The notes: generated by a model not told the origin, from the sequence alone. 64,000 nt of DNA from Echinicola soli (GCF_006575665.1 NZ_CP041253.1:3013001-3077000); one strand, 5' to 3'; shown: positions 46,891-57,720, numbered from the stretch's first letter. Numbers and translations are program-made.

Positions 46891-49371
46891 ATGCACATTT
46901 TAAATCACAAAGAAAAGCAGGGTGGTGTTGTTAAATGCTCGTTATTGGTGTTTGTCACCCTGTTTTTTTTAAAACTAACCACGCAGGCCCAGTCTCTTGA
47001 CAAAAGCCTTTATTTTAAGCAACCTGCTAAAAATTATTTAGAGGCCTTGCCCTTAGGGAATGGCCAACTGGGGGGGATGGTATTTGGTAATCCCAATCGG
47101 GAAAGGATAGTACTGAATGAAAAGTCATTGTGGTCCGGAGGAGTGCAGGATGCCGACAGGGATAATGCCCATGCCCATTTGGATGAAATCCAACGGTTGC
47201 TTTTACAGGGGAAAAATAAAGAAGCCGAGCAGCTATTGCAGGAAAACTTTGTCTCCAAAGGTGAGGGATCGGGTCATGGCAGGGGGGCAAATGTCCATTA
47301 TGGCAGCTATCAAACCCTTGGAGACTTATGGATCAACTGGCTGGATACGGCTTCTGCCTATTCTGACTACAATCGAATTCTGGACCTGAATCGGGGAGTG
47401 GCGACGACGACTTGGAAAAGGGACGAAATATTATTTTCGCAAGTTGGTTATGTGAGCTTGACTGATGATGTGCTGGTCGTCCATTTGACCGCGTCTGATA
47501 AAGGAGCCATTTCTTTTTCTCTTGGACTGCATCGAGAAGAAAATGCAGAGACCCATAGCTTGGATACTGATCAGTTGATGATGTTGGGTCAGTTGCCGGA
47601 CAAGGACAAAAAGGGGATGCGATTTGCTTCAGTAGTGAAAGTGATCCCAGTGGGAGGAGAACTTACCCAGGATCCTGACCATCTCACCTTGAAAAATGCC
47701 GATGAGTGCCTAATCATATTGGCTGCAGCCACCGACTATAATATAGATAGTCCTGCACTGCGGGGAGCTAATCCCAAAGGGAAAGTACTTCAGGTCATTA
47801 ATGATTTTAAACCGAAAGGTGCTGAGGAACGACATGAAAAGGCTTTTTTGGAGCTTTTTGAAAAGAACGGTTTTCAACTTGATAAACGTGAAAGGATGGT
47901 AGCGAACCTAAGTACGCCCGAGCGGCTTTTACGGTATGCAGAAGGGCATCCGGATAGCCAGCTGCCAGTACTGTATTTTAATTATGGAAAATACCTCTTG
48001 ATTTCGTCTTCACAGCCTGGCCAACTGCCTGCAAATCTCCAAGGAATCTGGGCACCGGAATATCAGGCTCCCTGGAATGGAGACTATCATTTGGATATCA
48101 ATATCCAAATGAACTACTGGCTGGCAGAGCCGCTTGGCTACGGGGACTTGGCAGAGCCGCTTCATCAGTTCACGGCCAATTTGGTGGAAAACGGGCAGAA
48201 ATCGGCCCGGGCCTATTATAATGCGCCAGGGTGGGTAGCCCATGTTATCAGTAATCCTTGGTATTTTACCTCCCCCGGGGAAGGAGCTAGCTGGGGATCC
48301 ACCATGACCGGTGGTGCTTGGCTTACCGAGCACCTTTGGGAGCATTATCGCTATTCCAGGGATACGGCTTTTTTGGCTACTTATTATCCAGTGCTAAAAG
48401 GTGCTGCTGAATTCCTTTCTTCTGTGTTGATCGAAGAACCTGAGCACCAATACCTGGTGACCGCCCCATCGAATTCACCAGAGAATACTTACCTCAAGCC
48501 CAATGGTTATAAAGGGCATACTGCCATGGGGCCAACAATGGACATGCAGATCTGTCGGGAGGTTTTTGGGAATACCATTCAGGCAGCCAATGTTCTCGGA
48601 ACGGATCGGGAACTGGTCGGTCAGCTTACCGAAAAGATGGCACGATTGGCTCCGAACGAGGTGGGCAAAAACGGGGACTTGAATGAGTGGCTACATGACT
48701 GGGATGATGCCGATCCTCACCATCGGCATGTATCGCACCTCTATGGGTTACATCCTTACGATGAAATTACCCCATGGGGCACGCCGGATCTGGCAAAGGC
48801 GGTAAAGGCTACCTTGTTGCAGCGAGGTGATGGAGGGACGGGATGGAGCAGGGCTTGGAAGATCAACTTTTGGGCAAGACTCGGTGATGGGGACCATGCT
48901 TTGGAATTGCTCCGAAAACTCCTTCAGCCAGCAGCAGGTGACGGAACCAAGATTGTCATGGGCAATGGCGGTACCTATCCCAATTTATTTTGTGCCCATC
49001 CACCTTTTCAGATAGATGGAAACTTTGGAGGAACAGCAGGCATTATCGAAATGCTCTTCCAAAGCCACGGTAAAAAGGAAACCATTCGTCTTATCCCAGC
49101 TCTGCCTGCAGATTCATCTTGGCAAGCAGGTGAAGTAAATGGAATGCATGCAAGGGGAGCATTTATAGTGGACTTTAAGTGGAAAGAAGGACGAGTAGTT
49201 TCGGGAAATATCACCTCGCTAAAAGGACAGGAGTGCAGTTTATTATTGCCTAAGGGAATGACCATTGTGGATGAAAAGGGAAAAGAAGTTATAAGTAATA
49301 AAAGGAATGAAAGCATGGAAGTTCGATTCAATACCAACCCAAATCAGCGCTTTTTGCTAGTGCCCTATTAG
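46891..49371 (+). CDS. Glycoside hydrolase family 95 (alpha-L-fucosidase / alpha-L-galactosidase)
   Basis: 826 residues with a signal peptide ([18 protein letters not shown]), so periplasmic or surface. The N-terminal beta domain begins [23 protein letters not shown]-type, as in GH95. The (alpha/alpha)6 catalytic domain has [15 protein letters not shown] (the Asn pair that activates water), SNSPENTYL (the acid Glu), [21 protein letters not shown] and [13 protein letters not shown] (the conserved Asp). GH95 removes alpha-1,2-L-fucose or alpha-L-galactose from glycans by inversion. The gene closes the first SusC/SusD module and is the only glycosidase of the region, so the target is a fucose- or galactose-capped polysaccharide. 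Confidence 0.92.
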   Translation: MHILNHKEKQGGVVKCSLLVFVTLFFLKLTTQAQSLDKSLYFKQPAKNYLEALPLGNGQLGGMVFGNPNRERIVLNEKSLWSGGVQDADRDNAHAHLDEIQRLLLQGKNKEAEQLLQENFVSKGEGSGHGRGANVHYGSYQTLGDLWINWLDTASAYSDYNRILDLNRGVATTTWKRDEILFSQVGYVSLTDDVLVVHLTASDKGAISFSLGLHREENAETHSLDTDQLMMLGQLPDKDKKGMRFASVVKVIPVGGELTQDPDHLTLKNADECLIILAAATDYNIDSPALRGANPKGKVLQVINDFKPKGAEERHEKAFLELFEKNGFQLDKRERMVANLSTPERLLRYAEGHPDSQLPVLYFNYGKYLLISSSQPGQLPANLQGIWAPEYQAPWNGDYHLDINIQMNYWLAEPLGYGDLAEPLHQFTANLVENGQKSARAYYNAPGWVAHVISNPWYFTSPGEGASWGSTMTGGAWLTEHLWEHYRYSRDTAFLATYYPVLKGAAEFLSSVLIEEPEHQYLVTAPSNSPENTYLKPNGYKGHTAMGPTMDMQICREVFGNTIQAANVLGTDRELVGQLTEKMARLAPNEVGKNGDLNEWLHDWDDADPHHRHVSHLYGLHPYDEITPWGTPDLAKAVKATLLQRGDGGTGWSRAWKINFWARLGDGDHALELLRKLLQPAAGDGTKIVMGNGGTYPNLFCAHPPFQIDGNFGGTAGIIEMLFQSHGKKETIRLIPALPADSSWQAGEVNGMHARGAFIVDFKWKEGRVVSGNITSLKGQECSLLLPKGMTIVDEKGKEVISNKRNESMEVRFNTNPNQRFLLVPY

Positions 49372-49657
49372 ATACTTCAGGTAACGAAAATTCCCGGAGT
49401 TATCTTAATTCCTAATCACCGTAAAATTAATGGTTTTCTGAGTTTAATGTAAAAAAAAAGTGAAATCGGTCTTGGTTGATTCTTATTCAATTACCCCGCA
49501 AAGTTAGGCAGACAGGTCCCATATAGGACAAGGAACTTCGGCATAAAGCCATTACTGTTTTCCCCGCTTGTTTATTCCGATCCTCCTTGCCTTTAATGTC
49601 CCCTGCAGCCTGGGGAAGCTTCATCATTAAAATCATTCACTCTAAAACGTTTGTGTT
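49372..49657. other. Intergenic region after the GH95 gene
   Basis: About 285 bases with no gene; a weak GTCCCC/GGGGAAGC hairpin is present near 49600-49620. It borders the ArdC relic. Confidence 0.3.
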
Positions 49658-50193
49658 ATGAAGCGACAAAGAAAAAAATCCTGCAAAGATGTTTACCAGA
49701 TCGTCAACGAAAGGATCATGGCCAGCCTTGGAAATGCCCTTGGTCGGTGATGGGACTGCCCAAAAACTTCCATTCAGGAAAGGTCTATAAGGGCATCAAC
49801 CTGTGGTTATTGCTCAGCTGTGGCCATGCCTATCCGTATTACCTTACCTTAAAACAGGCCGAAGGTTATGGGGCAAAGATCAGGAAAGGGGCCAAGTCGG
49901 TTCCAGTGGTCTATTGGAACGTTGTCTACCGCCATAAGGAAAGCGGTGAAAAGCTCTCCGAGGCAGAGGCACGGAAGCTGCCCAAGGGGATCGTTGACAG
50001 AAAGGCATTTCTTAAATATTACAATGTGTTCAATATCGAGGATATCGAAGGGGTGAAATGGGTCATGCCGGAATCCGGTGAAAAATACCCTTTCCAAACT
50101 GGGGGATTTTACCGGATTTATTGGAAGGTGGTGGAAGAGTTCGGCGTATATGCAGTAGAGGTGAGGGAGATGAGGGGAGTGGGGCTGGGGTAG
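49658..50193 (+). pseudogene. Frameshifted and truncated ArdC-like antirestriction gene
   Basis: From ATG 49658 the frame reads MKRQRKKSCKDVYQIVNERI MASL, the normal start of ArdC-family ssDNA-binding domains, but stops at a TGA after 30 codons. The next canonical block, PWKCPWSVMGLPKNF followed by YKGINLWLLLSC and LTLKQAEGYGAKIRKGAKS, lies in another frame (open 49651-50193), so some bases were lost near 49730. It ends after NVFNIEDIEG and an unrelated tail; the metallopeptidase half of full ArdC is absent. ArdC proteins protect incoming plasmids and conjugative elements from restriction. This is a scar of such an element between the two SusC/SusD modules. Confidence 0.72.
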
Positions 50194-50741
50194 CTGTAAA
50201 ACCAATATGATGATATATAATATACCGGCGAACAAGATTAGGCCGAAATATGCGGAAATGCTGTTTTAACGTTCCCCGTGATAAAAAGACATTGTGCGTT
50301 AAGGGGATACAAGTATAGTTGATTTTCTGGTATAACTAAACCCCTTAAAGCTTAACATTAACTTATTTTTGCATGGGGAATATTTAACAATTCCTTATCT
50401 ATTTTTACCAAATAATGCTTCGAACACATTGGAGGAGTCTAATGTGAGTGAAATGGTCAGAATCAGTAAAATTTGGGGGCATGAATTCAAAAGATGAAAT
50501 GGGATTGATGGCCGATTTTAACCAATACATTAGGAATTCCATAAAGACTTGGAAAATGGCCAATAAGTTTAAAGTGTTGTTCCTTAAGTATATTGGTCAG
50601 GAATGACATTCGATACTTTTAGAATAGGGAATTGATTATTATCCCATAGTTGAATCACTCGCCAGGTAATTGCAGATAAGAGCAGTTGGTCGTTAGCTGT
50701 GGCAATAAATATTATGGTCAATTGAAAATTAGGATAGAACA
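50194..50741. other. Intergenic region upstream of the second sigma factor
   Basis: 548 bases. A -7 match TATTTTTG is at 50364-50371, without a good -33 TTG. A 41-codon frame at 50481-50606 starts MNSKDEMGLMADFNQYIRNS but has no recognisable family. Nothing else is supported. Confidence 0.4.
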
Positions 50742-51320
50742 ATGGAAACCCATCAGCAATCAGATGCCGAATTACTTGAAGCGTTAAAGCAGGATTCTTG
50801 GGAGGCTTTTGAGGGATTATACCAGCGGTATTGGAAAAAAATCTACGCAATTAGCAAAGCCGTTACCAAAGATGAGGAGCTTAGCAAGGATTTCGTCCAA
50901 GAAATATTTCTTGACTTGTGGAAGAGAAGGGAAAAGTTGGCCATAAAAAATACCTATGCCTACCTCTACCAGGCATCAAAATATAGATTGATAGCCCATA
51001 TTAGAAGATTGGAGCAACAGGAGCATTTTATCAAGGAATTTAACCAGGTACTCGCACACAATCCAGTGGAAGAGTATTTAAATTATAAGGAGTTGGATGG
51101 TAAAATCAAACAATGCTTGGAAATGCTATCGCCAAAATGCAGGAAGATTTTTTTCCTCAGTCGCTACGATCACCTTTCCAATCAGGAGATTGCCCAGCAA
51201 CTGGAAATTTCAAAAAGTACGGTCGAAAACCAAATTAATAAAGCCTTGACCCATTTGAGAAATTCACCAGAAATCAAGATGGCATTTATTATGGGATACT
51301 CCCTGTTCGACCAACTATAG
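50742..51320 (+). CDS. ECF sigma factor (sigma-70 family), module 2
   Basis: 192 residues, the usual length of Bacteroidota ECF factors of SusC/D loci. Region 2: LLEALKQDSWEAFEGLYQRY and LSKDFVQEIFLDLWKRREKL; region 4: LSPKCRKIFFLSRYDHLSNQ followed by EIAQQLEISKSTVENQINKALTHL. It differs clearly from the module 1 factor (shorter, different N-terminus), so the two are not a recent duplication. FecR follows after 110 bases. It presumably drives the second SusC/SusD pair. Confidence 0.94.
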   Translation: METHQQSDAELLEALKQDSWEAFEGLYQRYWKKIYAISKAVTKDEELSKDFVQEIFLDLWKRREKLAIKNTYAYLYQASKYRLIAHIRRLEQQEHFIKEFNQVLAHNPVEEYLNYKELDGKIKQCLEMLSPKCRKIFFLSRYDHLSNQEIAQQLEISKSTVENQINKALTHLRNSPEIKMAFIMGYSLFDQL

Positions 51321-51430
51321 TGTTACTTTATTTTTAATATTATTATTTAATCATTAAATCCAACGGTATCCCATTTTTTCCATAGGTGCGTAGCCTGTTA
51401 ATTCCCACTATTAAGCAAAACACAAAATTG

Positions 51431-52396
51431 ATGGTGGATAGGAAACAATTCAACGACCTATTAAAACGGTACCTAAAGGGTGAAACTGGCAAGGATGAAA
51501 ATAAAGCGGTGGATCAATGGTTCAAAAAGAGTTTTGAAGGAAAATCCATTGGTGAACATCAGGATCTCACGGCTTTGGGGAAGGAAATATTAACCCAGAT
51601 CAGTGTCAAATTAAATAAAACGAAAACGGGCCAAAGAAAAATTGTGAACCTTTATACTTGCCATTGGTGGAAAACCGCCGCGGCTATCTTTCTCTTACTG
51701 GTAGGGGGCTATTGGATAATTGCAGGTAGGTATCAAAATGCTGGGTTATTGACCAAGTCCACAGGTAACGGTGAACAATTGCACCTTAAACTGCCCGATG
51801 GGTCAACTGTTATGTTGAATGTAGCTTCCAGTATCCAATATCCTGAGAAATTTGGTAAGGATAGACGTGAAGTGAGCGTCACGGGAGAAGCATTTTTTAA
51901 GGTGGTTGCCGACCCCGGGAGGCCTTTCCACGTGAATACGGAAAATTTGGTTACCGAAGTACTCGGTACACAGTTCAATGTCCACGCCTATCCTTCCGAA
52001 CAGTCCCAAGTTGATGTCTTTGAAGGGAAAGTAAAGGTCTATTCAAGGGCAAATAGTAGCCAGAAAGAATTACTCAAGGTAAATCAAGCAGCCTCGTTCA
52101 ACGATCAGGGAAAGCTCCATAAACATCCGGCCAACTTGAAAATGGCCGCAGCTTGGCGAGAGAGAATGAATTATATGGACAATACCTCTTTGGATGAGCT
52201 TGGCAAATTGATCGAGCGATGGTATGGCCATAAAGTAACCTTCATTCCTCATTCACTCGGGGACTGTACCCTGTCGGGAAAACTTAAAATGGGTGAGTTG
52301 GAATTACTGCTCAACCAAATAAAATTCATCAAAGAAATTGATTGGGAAATAAGCGGAAATAACACAATAGTATTTAAAGGACAACAATGTAATTGA
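51431..52396 (+). CDS. FecR family anti-sigma/sensor protein, module 2
   Basis: 321 residues from ATG 51431 (MVDRKQFNDLLKRYLKGET), which starts the conserved N-terminal domain; the frame opens at GTG 51386 but the added residues are not family-like. One transmembrane helix (WKTAAAIFLLLVGGYWIIA, about 80-100). The periplasmic FecR domain has LHLKLPDGSTVMLNVASSIQ, GEAFFKVVADPGRPFHV and VLGTQFNVHAYPSE; the C-terminal DUF4974 domain has TSLDELGKLIERWYGHKVTF and LLLNQIKFIKEIDWEISGN. It sits between the sigma factor and SusC genes of module 2. Confidence 0.92.
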   Translation: MVDRKQFNDLLKRYLKGETGKDENKAVDQWFKKSFEGKSIGEHQDLTALGKEILTQISVKLNKTKTGQRKIVNLYTCHWWKTAAAIFLLLVGGYWIIAGRYQNAGLLTKSTGNGEQLHLKLPDGSTVMLNVASSIQYPEKFGKDRREVSVTGEAFFKVVADPGRPFHVNTENLVTEVLGTQFNVHAYPSEQSQVDVFEGKVKVYSRANSSQKELLKVNQAASFNDQGKLHKHPANLKMAAAWRERMNYMDNTSLDELGKLIERWYGHKVTFIPHSLGDCTLSGKLKMGELELLLNQIKFIKEIDWEISGNNTIVFKGQQCN

Positions 52397-52506
52397 ACTG
52401 CCTATGTAACACCTTGTCTTACCACCTCCATAATTAGGCCCATACCTGATTGCAGCAGATATGGGCCAGATAGATTTCATTAACATTAGTTAACATTTAC
52501 AAATTT

Positions 52507-55500
52507 ATGTATTCCATCATCTTAAAACAATCGATATTATTATCGAAGAGAATATTTTATGCCTTTATGGTACAACTGTTTATGATACAGGTGCTTATGG
52601 CCAATGTCTCAAATGGCCAAAGCAAAGAACAGATTACATTTTCTTTTTTTGCCCAGGATTCCAGATATACGGAAGTATTCAACCAAATAGAGGCCAAGAC
52701 GGATCTGGTATTTCTCTATGATGACGTCATTGCCGACAGTGACGATCGTTTTAGTCTTAACAGGGATAATATTAGCCTGGACAAGTTACTGGGCCTACTG
52801 GAGCGAAGGGGACTTAGGTTTATGAGGGAAGGTGACCACATTTCCGTGAAGCGAACATTTGGTGGGTACGCCAAGTTGGAGATTACCGGAAGGGTAACCA
52901 ATGAAAATGGGGAACCCATGCCAGGTGCCACTATCCTGATCAAGGGAACCAATGTGGGCACCGTATCGGATAATGACGGGTATTACCACATCAGTGCCGA
53001 GGATGCCGGAGTGCTGATCTTCAATATGCTAGGTTATAAAAACCAAGAAGTTACCATTGATGGGAGGAGTGAGATCAATGTCGTGCTCCAAGAGGAAAGC
53101 ACTGCACTGGATGAGGTAGTGGTCATGGGGTATAATACGGTCGAAAAACAACACGTGGCCTCGTCGGTTGCAGAAATGGATATGAAAAGGGCAAAGATGC
53201 GGCCGATTTACAAGCTTCAGGAGGCCTTTAGTGGTACCCTGCCCGGTGTCACGATGCTGCAGGGAAGCAACCTCCCCGGTAGCGTACCGGGAACCATAAA
53301 TATCCGGGGGATCAGTACCTTGCAAAATGCCGATCCATTGGTGATCGTGGATGGGATGGAGCAGTCCCTGACCGATATCGACCCCAACGAAATCAAAAGC
53401 ATCAGTGTACTCAAAGATGCTGCCTCGGCAGCGATGTATGGATCCAGAGGTGCCAATGGCGTGATCATCATTACCACTAACAGGGGAACCACCGGGCAGT
53501 TTAGAGTGGATCTTCATTCGTGGGCAGCTATGAACGATCCGATCGATTTACCTACGTTCGTGAGCGCAGTGGATTATATGCGCTTGAACAACGAAGCGCG
53601 TGAACACCAGGGGCAAACTCCCCAATTTACCGATGAGGACATTATTGACTCCGGAAATGGTAATTCCACAAATACGGATTGGTTGGACGAGGTGATGGAA
53701 AGAAGGGCTCATTCCTACAACATGTCCGCAAACATCTCCGGTGGAGGAGGTGTTGGGACATTTAACCTGATGCTGGGCTATCTGAAAGAAAATGGACTGA
53801 ATAACTACGAAGGATCGGAGCGGTTCAGTGCCCGGTTCAATACTGATATCCATATCGACGACAAGTTTGTCCTGTTGGCGGACTTCTATGCCAGAAGACT
53901 GCAGGTGAACAGGCTACATGCCAATTCAGATGGACACGGGCTCTATAAAATTGCCTGGAGGATGAACCCAACGCAAGCGATATTTTATGACTCCGATATT
54001 CAGGACCATTATATGCTCCACAATGAGATGAACCCAATTGCATCCATTAACCATGGCGGTGAGCGTAACAATCTCTACGACAGAAGCACCATCAACCTCC
54101 GCCCACGCTATCATATCAATGATAACCTGCACATTAACGGAAATATCTCCTATATGATCAATAAATCTGCCAATAAGTATAAGCGGGAAACGTTCAAGTT
54201 CTTTGATGGAGATGGCGTGCCGGTGACTACATGGGGAAATGAAGTGGATTCCGAACAGGGGGTAAGTGTCAGCCAACTTACGGCCAGGGCAAATATCAAT
54301 TATGAGCGCAACCTAAGAAAAGAGCGGGATAAGCTCTACTTGGTCGCTGGTACGGAATTCATGAACTATAACTATACCGATTACAGGGAAATTGCAAAGG
54401 CTTCATTTTATTCAAAGCTCAATTATTCCTTTGATGACCGCTACCTGCTGGAAGTAACCGCACGCGGGGACGGAAGCAGTAAGTTTGCCCCCGGGCACCG
54501 ATGGGGCTTTTTTCCTTCCGGAGCTTTGGCCTGGAATGTCCATAACGAAAGGTTTTTATCCGGGATCACCCAGAATGGTTTGGTCAATAACCTAAAGATC
54601 CGGTTATCCTATGGCCTGATCGGGAACGAAAATGTGGCCCCCTATCTATGGCAGGAAGTGGTCAACAACTGGGGCTGGACGATGCGGGTCCCCAACCCGA
54701 GCTTTAGCTGGGAAAAACAACGACAGGGAAATATTGGGCTTGATTTGGCCATGTTTGACAATCGCTTCAGGTTTACTGCCGAAGTATATAAGAAACATTC
54801 CTTTGACCTGATCTATTCTGAGTTTCCTGTACCACCGTTGACCGGATCGCATAGTCTGGAATCCGCTGTCAACATTGGGGAGGTGGAAAACAAAGGCTGG
54901 GAGCTGTCAGGATCATGGAGTGATAAGATTGGGGAACTGTCCTATACCGTTGGCGGAATATTGTTTGATAACAATAACAAAGTCCTCAAGGCAGGGTACA
55001 ATGAATCCGATACGTTGATTTTTAAGGATAACAATGAAAAAATCTGGTACAGGGGAATTGCCTTGGACAATTATTACGGTTTTGAAAGCAACGGCTATTT
55101 TCAGAACCAGCAGGAGGTGGACGAAACATCTGCGAAACTTCCCAATACCCTGCCAGGCGATATCCGCTATGTCGACCAAAACGGGGACGGGGTCATCAAC
55201 GACAAGGACCGTGTGGACCTGGGAGATCCTTTTCCGCACATGAACTATTCCATTACCTTGGACCTGCGTTTCAGGAGGTGGGATTTTAGCTTTTTGGGCC
55301 ACGGAGTGGGGCGACGGACCGGCAGGCTTGGTGGCCAGGAAGGATTTCCAGTATATATGGATGGGGAAAACAACGACCTAGGTGCACCTCGACAATATTA
55401 CATGGACAACAGGTGGACTCCAGAAACCCCAAACAGCCGATTCCCACGCATGTGGACCGGAACCACCCCAAATTCCGAGCTCAGTGATGTGTGGTTAGGG

Positions 55501-55713
55501 GATGCCTCCTTTTTTAGGATCAAGACCCTTCAATTGGGATATACATTCCCCCGAATTGCCAAAGGCGTTAAAAATATGCGCGTTTACCTCAATGCCCAGG
55601 ATGCCTTTACCTTTACTAATTGGGAAGGGCTGGAGCCTGAAAGGAACGGTGGTACAGGCAATTACCCGAGAATGGCCAGTTATAGTTTGGGCGTAAAATT
55701 CACAATTCTCTAA
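52507..55713 (+). CDS. SusC/RagA family TonB-linked receptor with STN domain, module 2
   Basis: 1068 residues. Signal-like N-terminus (FYAFMVQLFMIQVLMANVSNG), STN domain (about 38-110; SRYTEVFNQIEAKTDLVFLY, LLGLLERRGLRFMREGDHIS), carboxypeptidase-like domain (ITGRVTNENGEPMPGATILI), linker LDEVVVMGYNTVEK, plug (SGTLPGVTMLQGSNLPGSVP, AAMYGSRGANGVIIITTN) and a barrel ending YSLGVKFTIL. The STN domain again predicts signalling to FecR. SusD follows after 7 bases. No hydrolase gene accompanies this module in the window, so its glycan is unknown. Confidence 0.96.
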   Translation: MYSIILKQSILLSKRIFYAFMVQLFMIQVLMANVSNGQSKEQITFSFFAQDSRYTEVFNQIEAKTDLVFLYDDVIADSDDRFSLNRDNISLDKLLGLLERRGLRFMREGDHISVKRTFGGYAKLEITGRVTNENGEPMPGATILIKGTNVGTVSDNDGYYHISAEDAGVLIFNMLGYKNQEVTIDGRSEINVVLQEESTALDEVVVMGYNTVEKQHVASSVAEMDMKRAKMRPIYKLQEAFSGTLPGVTMLQGSNLPGSVPGTINIRGISTLQNADPLVIVDGMEQSLTDIDPNEIKSISVLKDAASAAMYGSRGANGVIIITTNRGTTGQFRVDLHSWAAMNDPIDLPTFVSAVDYMRLNNEAREHQGQTPQFTDEDIIDSGNGNSTNTDWLDEVMERRAHSYNMSANISGGGGVGTFNLMLGYLKENGLNNYEGSERFSARFNTDIHIDDKFVLLADFYARRLQVNRLHANSDGHGLYKIAWRMNPTQAIFYDSDIQDHYMLHNEMNPIASINHGGERNNLYDRSTINLRPRYHINDNLHINGNISYMINKSANKYKRETFKFFDGDGVPVTTWGNEVDSEQGVSVSQLTARANINYERNLRKERDKLYLVAGTEFMNYNYTDYREIAKASFYSKLNYSFDDRYLLEVTARGDGSSKFAPGHRWGFFPSGALAWNVHNERFLSGITQNGLVNNLKIRLSYGLIGNENVAPYLWQEVVNNWGWTMRVPNPSFSWEKQRQGNIGLDLAMFDNRFRFTAEVYKKHSFDLIYSEFPVPPLTGSHSLESAVNIGEVENKGWELSGSWSDKIGELSYTVGGILFDNNNKVLKAGYNESDTLIFKDNNEKIWYRGIALDNYYGFESNGYFQNQQEVDETSAKLPNTLPGDIRYVDQNGDGVINDKDRVDLGDPFPHMNYSITLDLRFRRWDFSFLGHGVGRRTGRLGGQEGFPVYMDGENNDLGAPRQYYMDNRWTPETPNSRFPRMWTGTTPNSELSDVWLGDASFFRIKTLQLGYTFPRIAKGVKNMRVYLNAQDAFTFTNWEGLEPERNGGTGNYPRMASYSLGVKFTIL

Positions 55714-55720
55714 TCAAGAC

Positions 55721-57322
55721 ATGACCATGAAAAAAATAGTTTGCTTACTCGTTTTAATAATCACCTTTACAGGATGCGAAAGTTTTCTGGACAGGACGGA
55801 TCCGACTGCTACTTCTTTCACAGAGTTCTTTAACGATGAAGATGACCTTAGGAGGGTTACCTACAGTAGTTTTTATGATGTTTTTACCCACCATAGCAAT
55901 AGGAGAAGCCTGCTGTACATGCTGGACGGCCGCTCGGACAATGCCTATGCCCGAGATTTCAGCGATCACCATCAAGCGATCGCCAATGGTACCCTGAACG
56001 CCAGCAGTCTGGGGATAGAGTATTATTATTCGATTTATATGAAGCATGTAGGCCGGCTGAATACCTATATCGCCAGTATTGATGAGCCATATGTGGAGGA
56101 TGAGGACATCAGGACCCGATATGAAAATATTTTGAAAGGTTTGCGGATGTGGCACTATCTACGGCTTACCTTCTATTGGGGAGATGTGCCCTTTATGCTC
56201 GAACCTGCAGATCTGGACGACGCCAGACAGCCGGCAATGCCCAAGGAGGAAATCCTTGAGACCATATTTCCGATGGCCGAGGAAATCGCCGATCAACTGC
56301 CCGTGGATGAATATACTTCCAACAAGTACATGTTCAACCAGATGTCTTTGAAAGCCGTGATCATGCGCTATGCGCTCTATCATGAACGTTTCGAATTGGC
56401 CGCCCGGTTGGCCAAGGAAATTATGGACAGTGGAAACTATAGCCTTCACCCAAATTATGGTGATCTCTTCCAGTATGATGCATCTTCCAACAACAGTGAA
56501 TTTATTGTCCATTTGGACGAAGAAAGCCATAGTGGCAGCACAACCTATTCGTTTAGGGATCTGGGGCCTCATTTCCGCACTGGAAATGGCCAATCCTATT
56601 GTGTCCCATTGAAGTCATTGGTGGACAGCTACTGGACCTTGCAGGGCCGGCCTATCGAAAACTGTCCGCTTCACACCAAAGAAGAATATGAACTGGATCC
56701 TGCTCTAAACAGGGATCCGCGGTACCAAGCATCTATCATGGGACATGGTGATGAATTCTATGGAGAATCCATTGATATTTACAACCGCAATAATCCCATG
56801 TACTATGAGAATCAAAGGGCCAGTAAATCCGGATACTGGTTCAAAAAGTTTGTCTCCGAAAACGATGCTTTCAGAAACGGGAACATGGAATACGGTTTGC
56901 TCAGGTATGCAGAAGTACTTTTGACCTATGCAGAGGCAAGGATCATGATGGGTGATGTGGATGCGCTGGCCAAAGATTGCATCAATCAGGTCAGAGAAAG
57001 GGCTGGCCTGGACATGAGTGAAGCAGATGTGACCCTGCCAGCCTTCAGCAGCTATGGGCAAGAGGAATGGACCGGCCTGATCAGAAATGAAAGGAGAGTG
57101 GAATTTGCCGGGGAAGGTTTGAGATATGCAGATATCATTCGTTGGAGAATAGCCGAGGAAGTATTAAACCAACCTGCCCTGGGACATACCAGGGAAGAGA
57201 ACGGCCAGATGACCAGTCTAAAGATTGAAGACAGGACCTTTGGCCCCCACCAATATAAATGGCCTTTTCCTGAAAGTAGTTTAAAGGTGAATCCTGGTCT
57301 TAAACAAAACGCAGGGTATTAA
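55721..57322 (+). CDS. SusD/RagB family glycan-binding lipoprotein, module 2
   Basis: 533 residues. Lipobox LIITFTGC, then ESFLDRTDPTATSFTEFFND. Helical repeats (TRYENILKGLRMWHYLRLTF YWGDVP-type block) and the C-terminal SusD domain (LLRYAEVLLTYAEARIMMGD, LIRNERRVEFAGEGLRYADI IRWR-type) are intact; it ends KWPFPESSLKVNPGLKQNAGY. The start may be ATG 55721 or the ATG two codons on. It pairs with the preceding SusC and is followed by a strong stem-loop, ending the module. Confidence 0.95.
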   Translation: MTMKKIVCLLVLIITFTGCESFLDRTDPTATSFTEFFNDEDDLRRVTYSSFYDVFTHHSNRRSLLYMLDGRSDNAYARDFSDHHQAIANGTLNASSLGIEYYYSIYMKHVGRLNTYIASIDEPYVEDEDIRTRYENILKGLRMWHYLRLTFYWGDVPFMLEPADLDDARQPAMPKEEILETIFPMAEEIADQLPVDEYTSNKYMFNQMSLKAVIMRYALYHERFELAARLAKEIMDSGNYSLHPNYGDLFQYDASSNNSEFIVHLDEESHSGSTTYSFRDLGPHFRTGNGQSYCVPLKSLVDSYWTLQGRPIENCPLHTKEEYELDPALNRDPRYQASIMGHGDEFYGESIDIYNRNNPMYYENQRASKSGYWFKKFVSENDAFRNGNMEYGLLRYAEVLLTYAEARIMMGDVDALAKDCINQVRERAGLDMSEADVTLPAFSSYGQEEWTGLIRNERRVEFAGEGLRYADIIRWRIAEEVLNQPALGHTREENGQMTSLKIEDRTFGPHQYKWPFPESSLKVNPGLKQNAGY

Positions 57323-57341
57323 TAGTATCCTTTTGGATTTA

Positions 57342-57372
57342 GATCCCAGCCATTTTTGCAATGGCTGGGATC
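57342..57372 (+). terminator. 13-bp stem-loop after module 2
   Basis: GATCCCAGCCATT and AATGGCTGGGATC are exact complements with a 5-base loop, 19 bases past the SusD stop. The tail is not T-rich, so termination is likely but less certain. Confidence 0.6.
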
Positions 57373-57489
57373 ATATTAAAGGTTACCCCAACAAAAAGGG
57401 TGGTCGGTGGATCATCGGAATGGAGTAGGCTATGGATAATGGAATCCAGGACCGTCAAACCGCTTTTTTGGTAACCATCAATGATATAA

Positions 57490-57719
57490 TCAATCTTTTA
57501 CACACCGGATAGGATAACCGTTTTCGGCATTGGCTACTAATTTGCCACGAGAAATTCCATTGTTGTCACCCCATATTGCCCTATAAATTTTCATTCCATC
57601 GATGGAATCGTTGAAGTTCGGTGACCCAAAAAAGGCTTCTTTGCTTTGTATTTCATTTGGCCATTGAAAAGTCAGATATCCTTCCTCTGTATGCATGGAA
57701 ATAGAAGGCAAGAAAATGG
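57490..57719 (-). pseudogene. 3' fragment of a FISUMP-domain (TIGR02145) protein gene
   Basis: The minus-strand frame ends SKEAFFGSPNFNDSIDGMKI, then YRAIWGDNNGISRGK and NAENGYPIRCVKD before its stop at 57490. The closing G-Y-x-I-R-C-V-K-D is the usual end of Fibrobacter-paralogue (FISUMP) domains, and the upstream FLPSI fits the domain's FLPAAG region. Only about 75 residues remain; upstream the frame runs into sequence belonging to the opposite-strand relic. These are surface or secreted proteins of unknown function. Confidence 0.5.
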
Positions 57720-57720
57720 A

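Noticed and set aside
50481..50606. 41-codon frame upstream of the second sigma factor
   Set aside because: Plausible composition but no family, no clear ribosome-binding site and no promoter placed for it.
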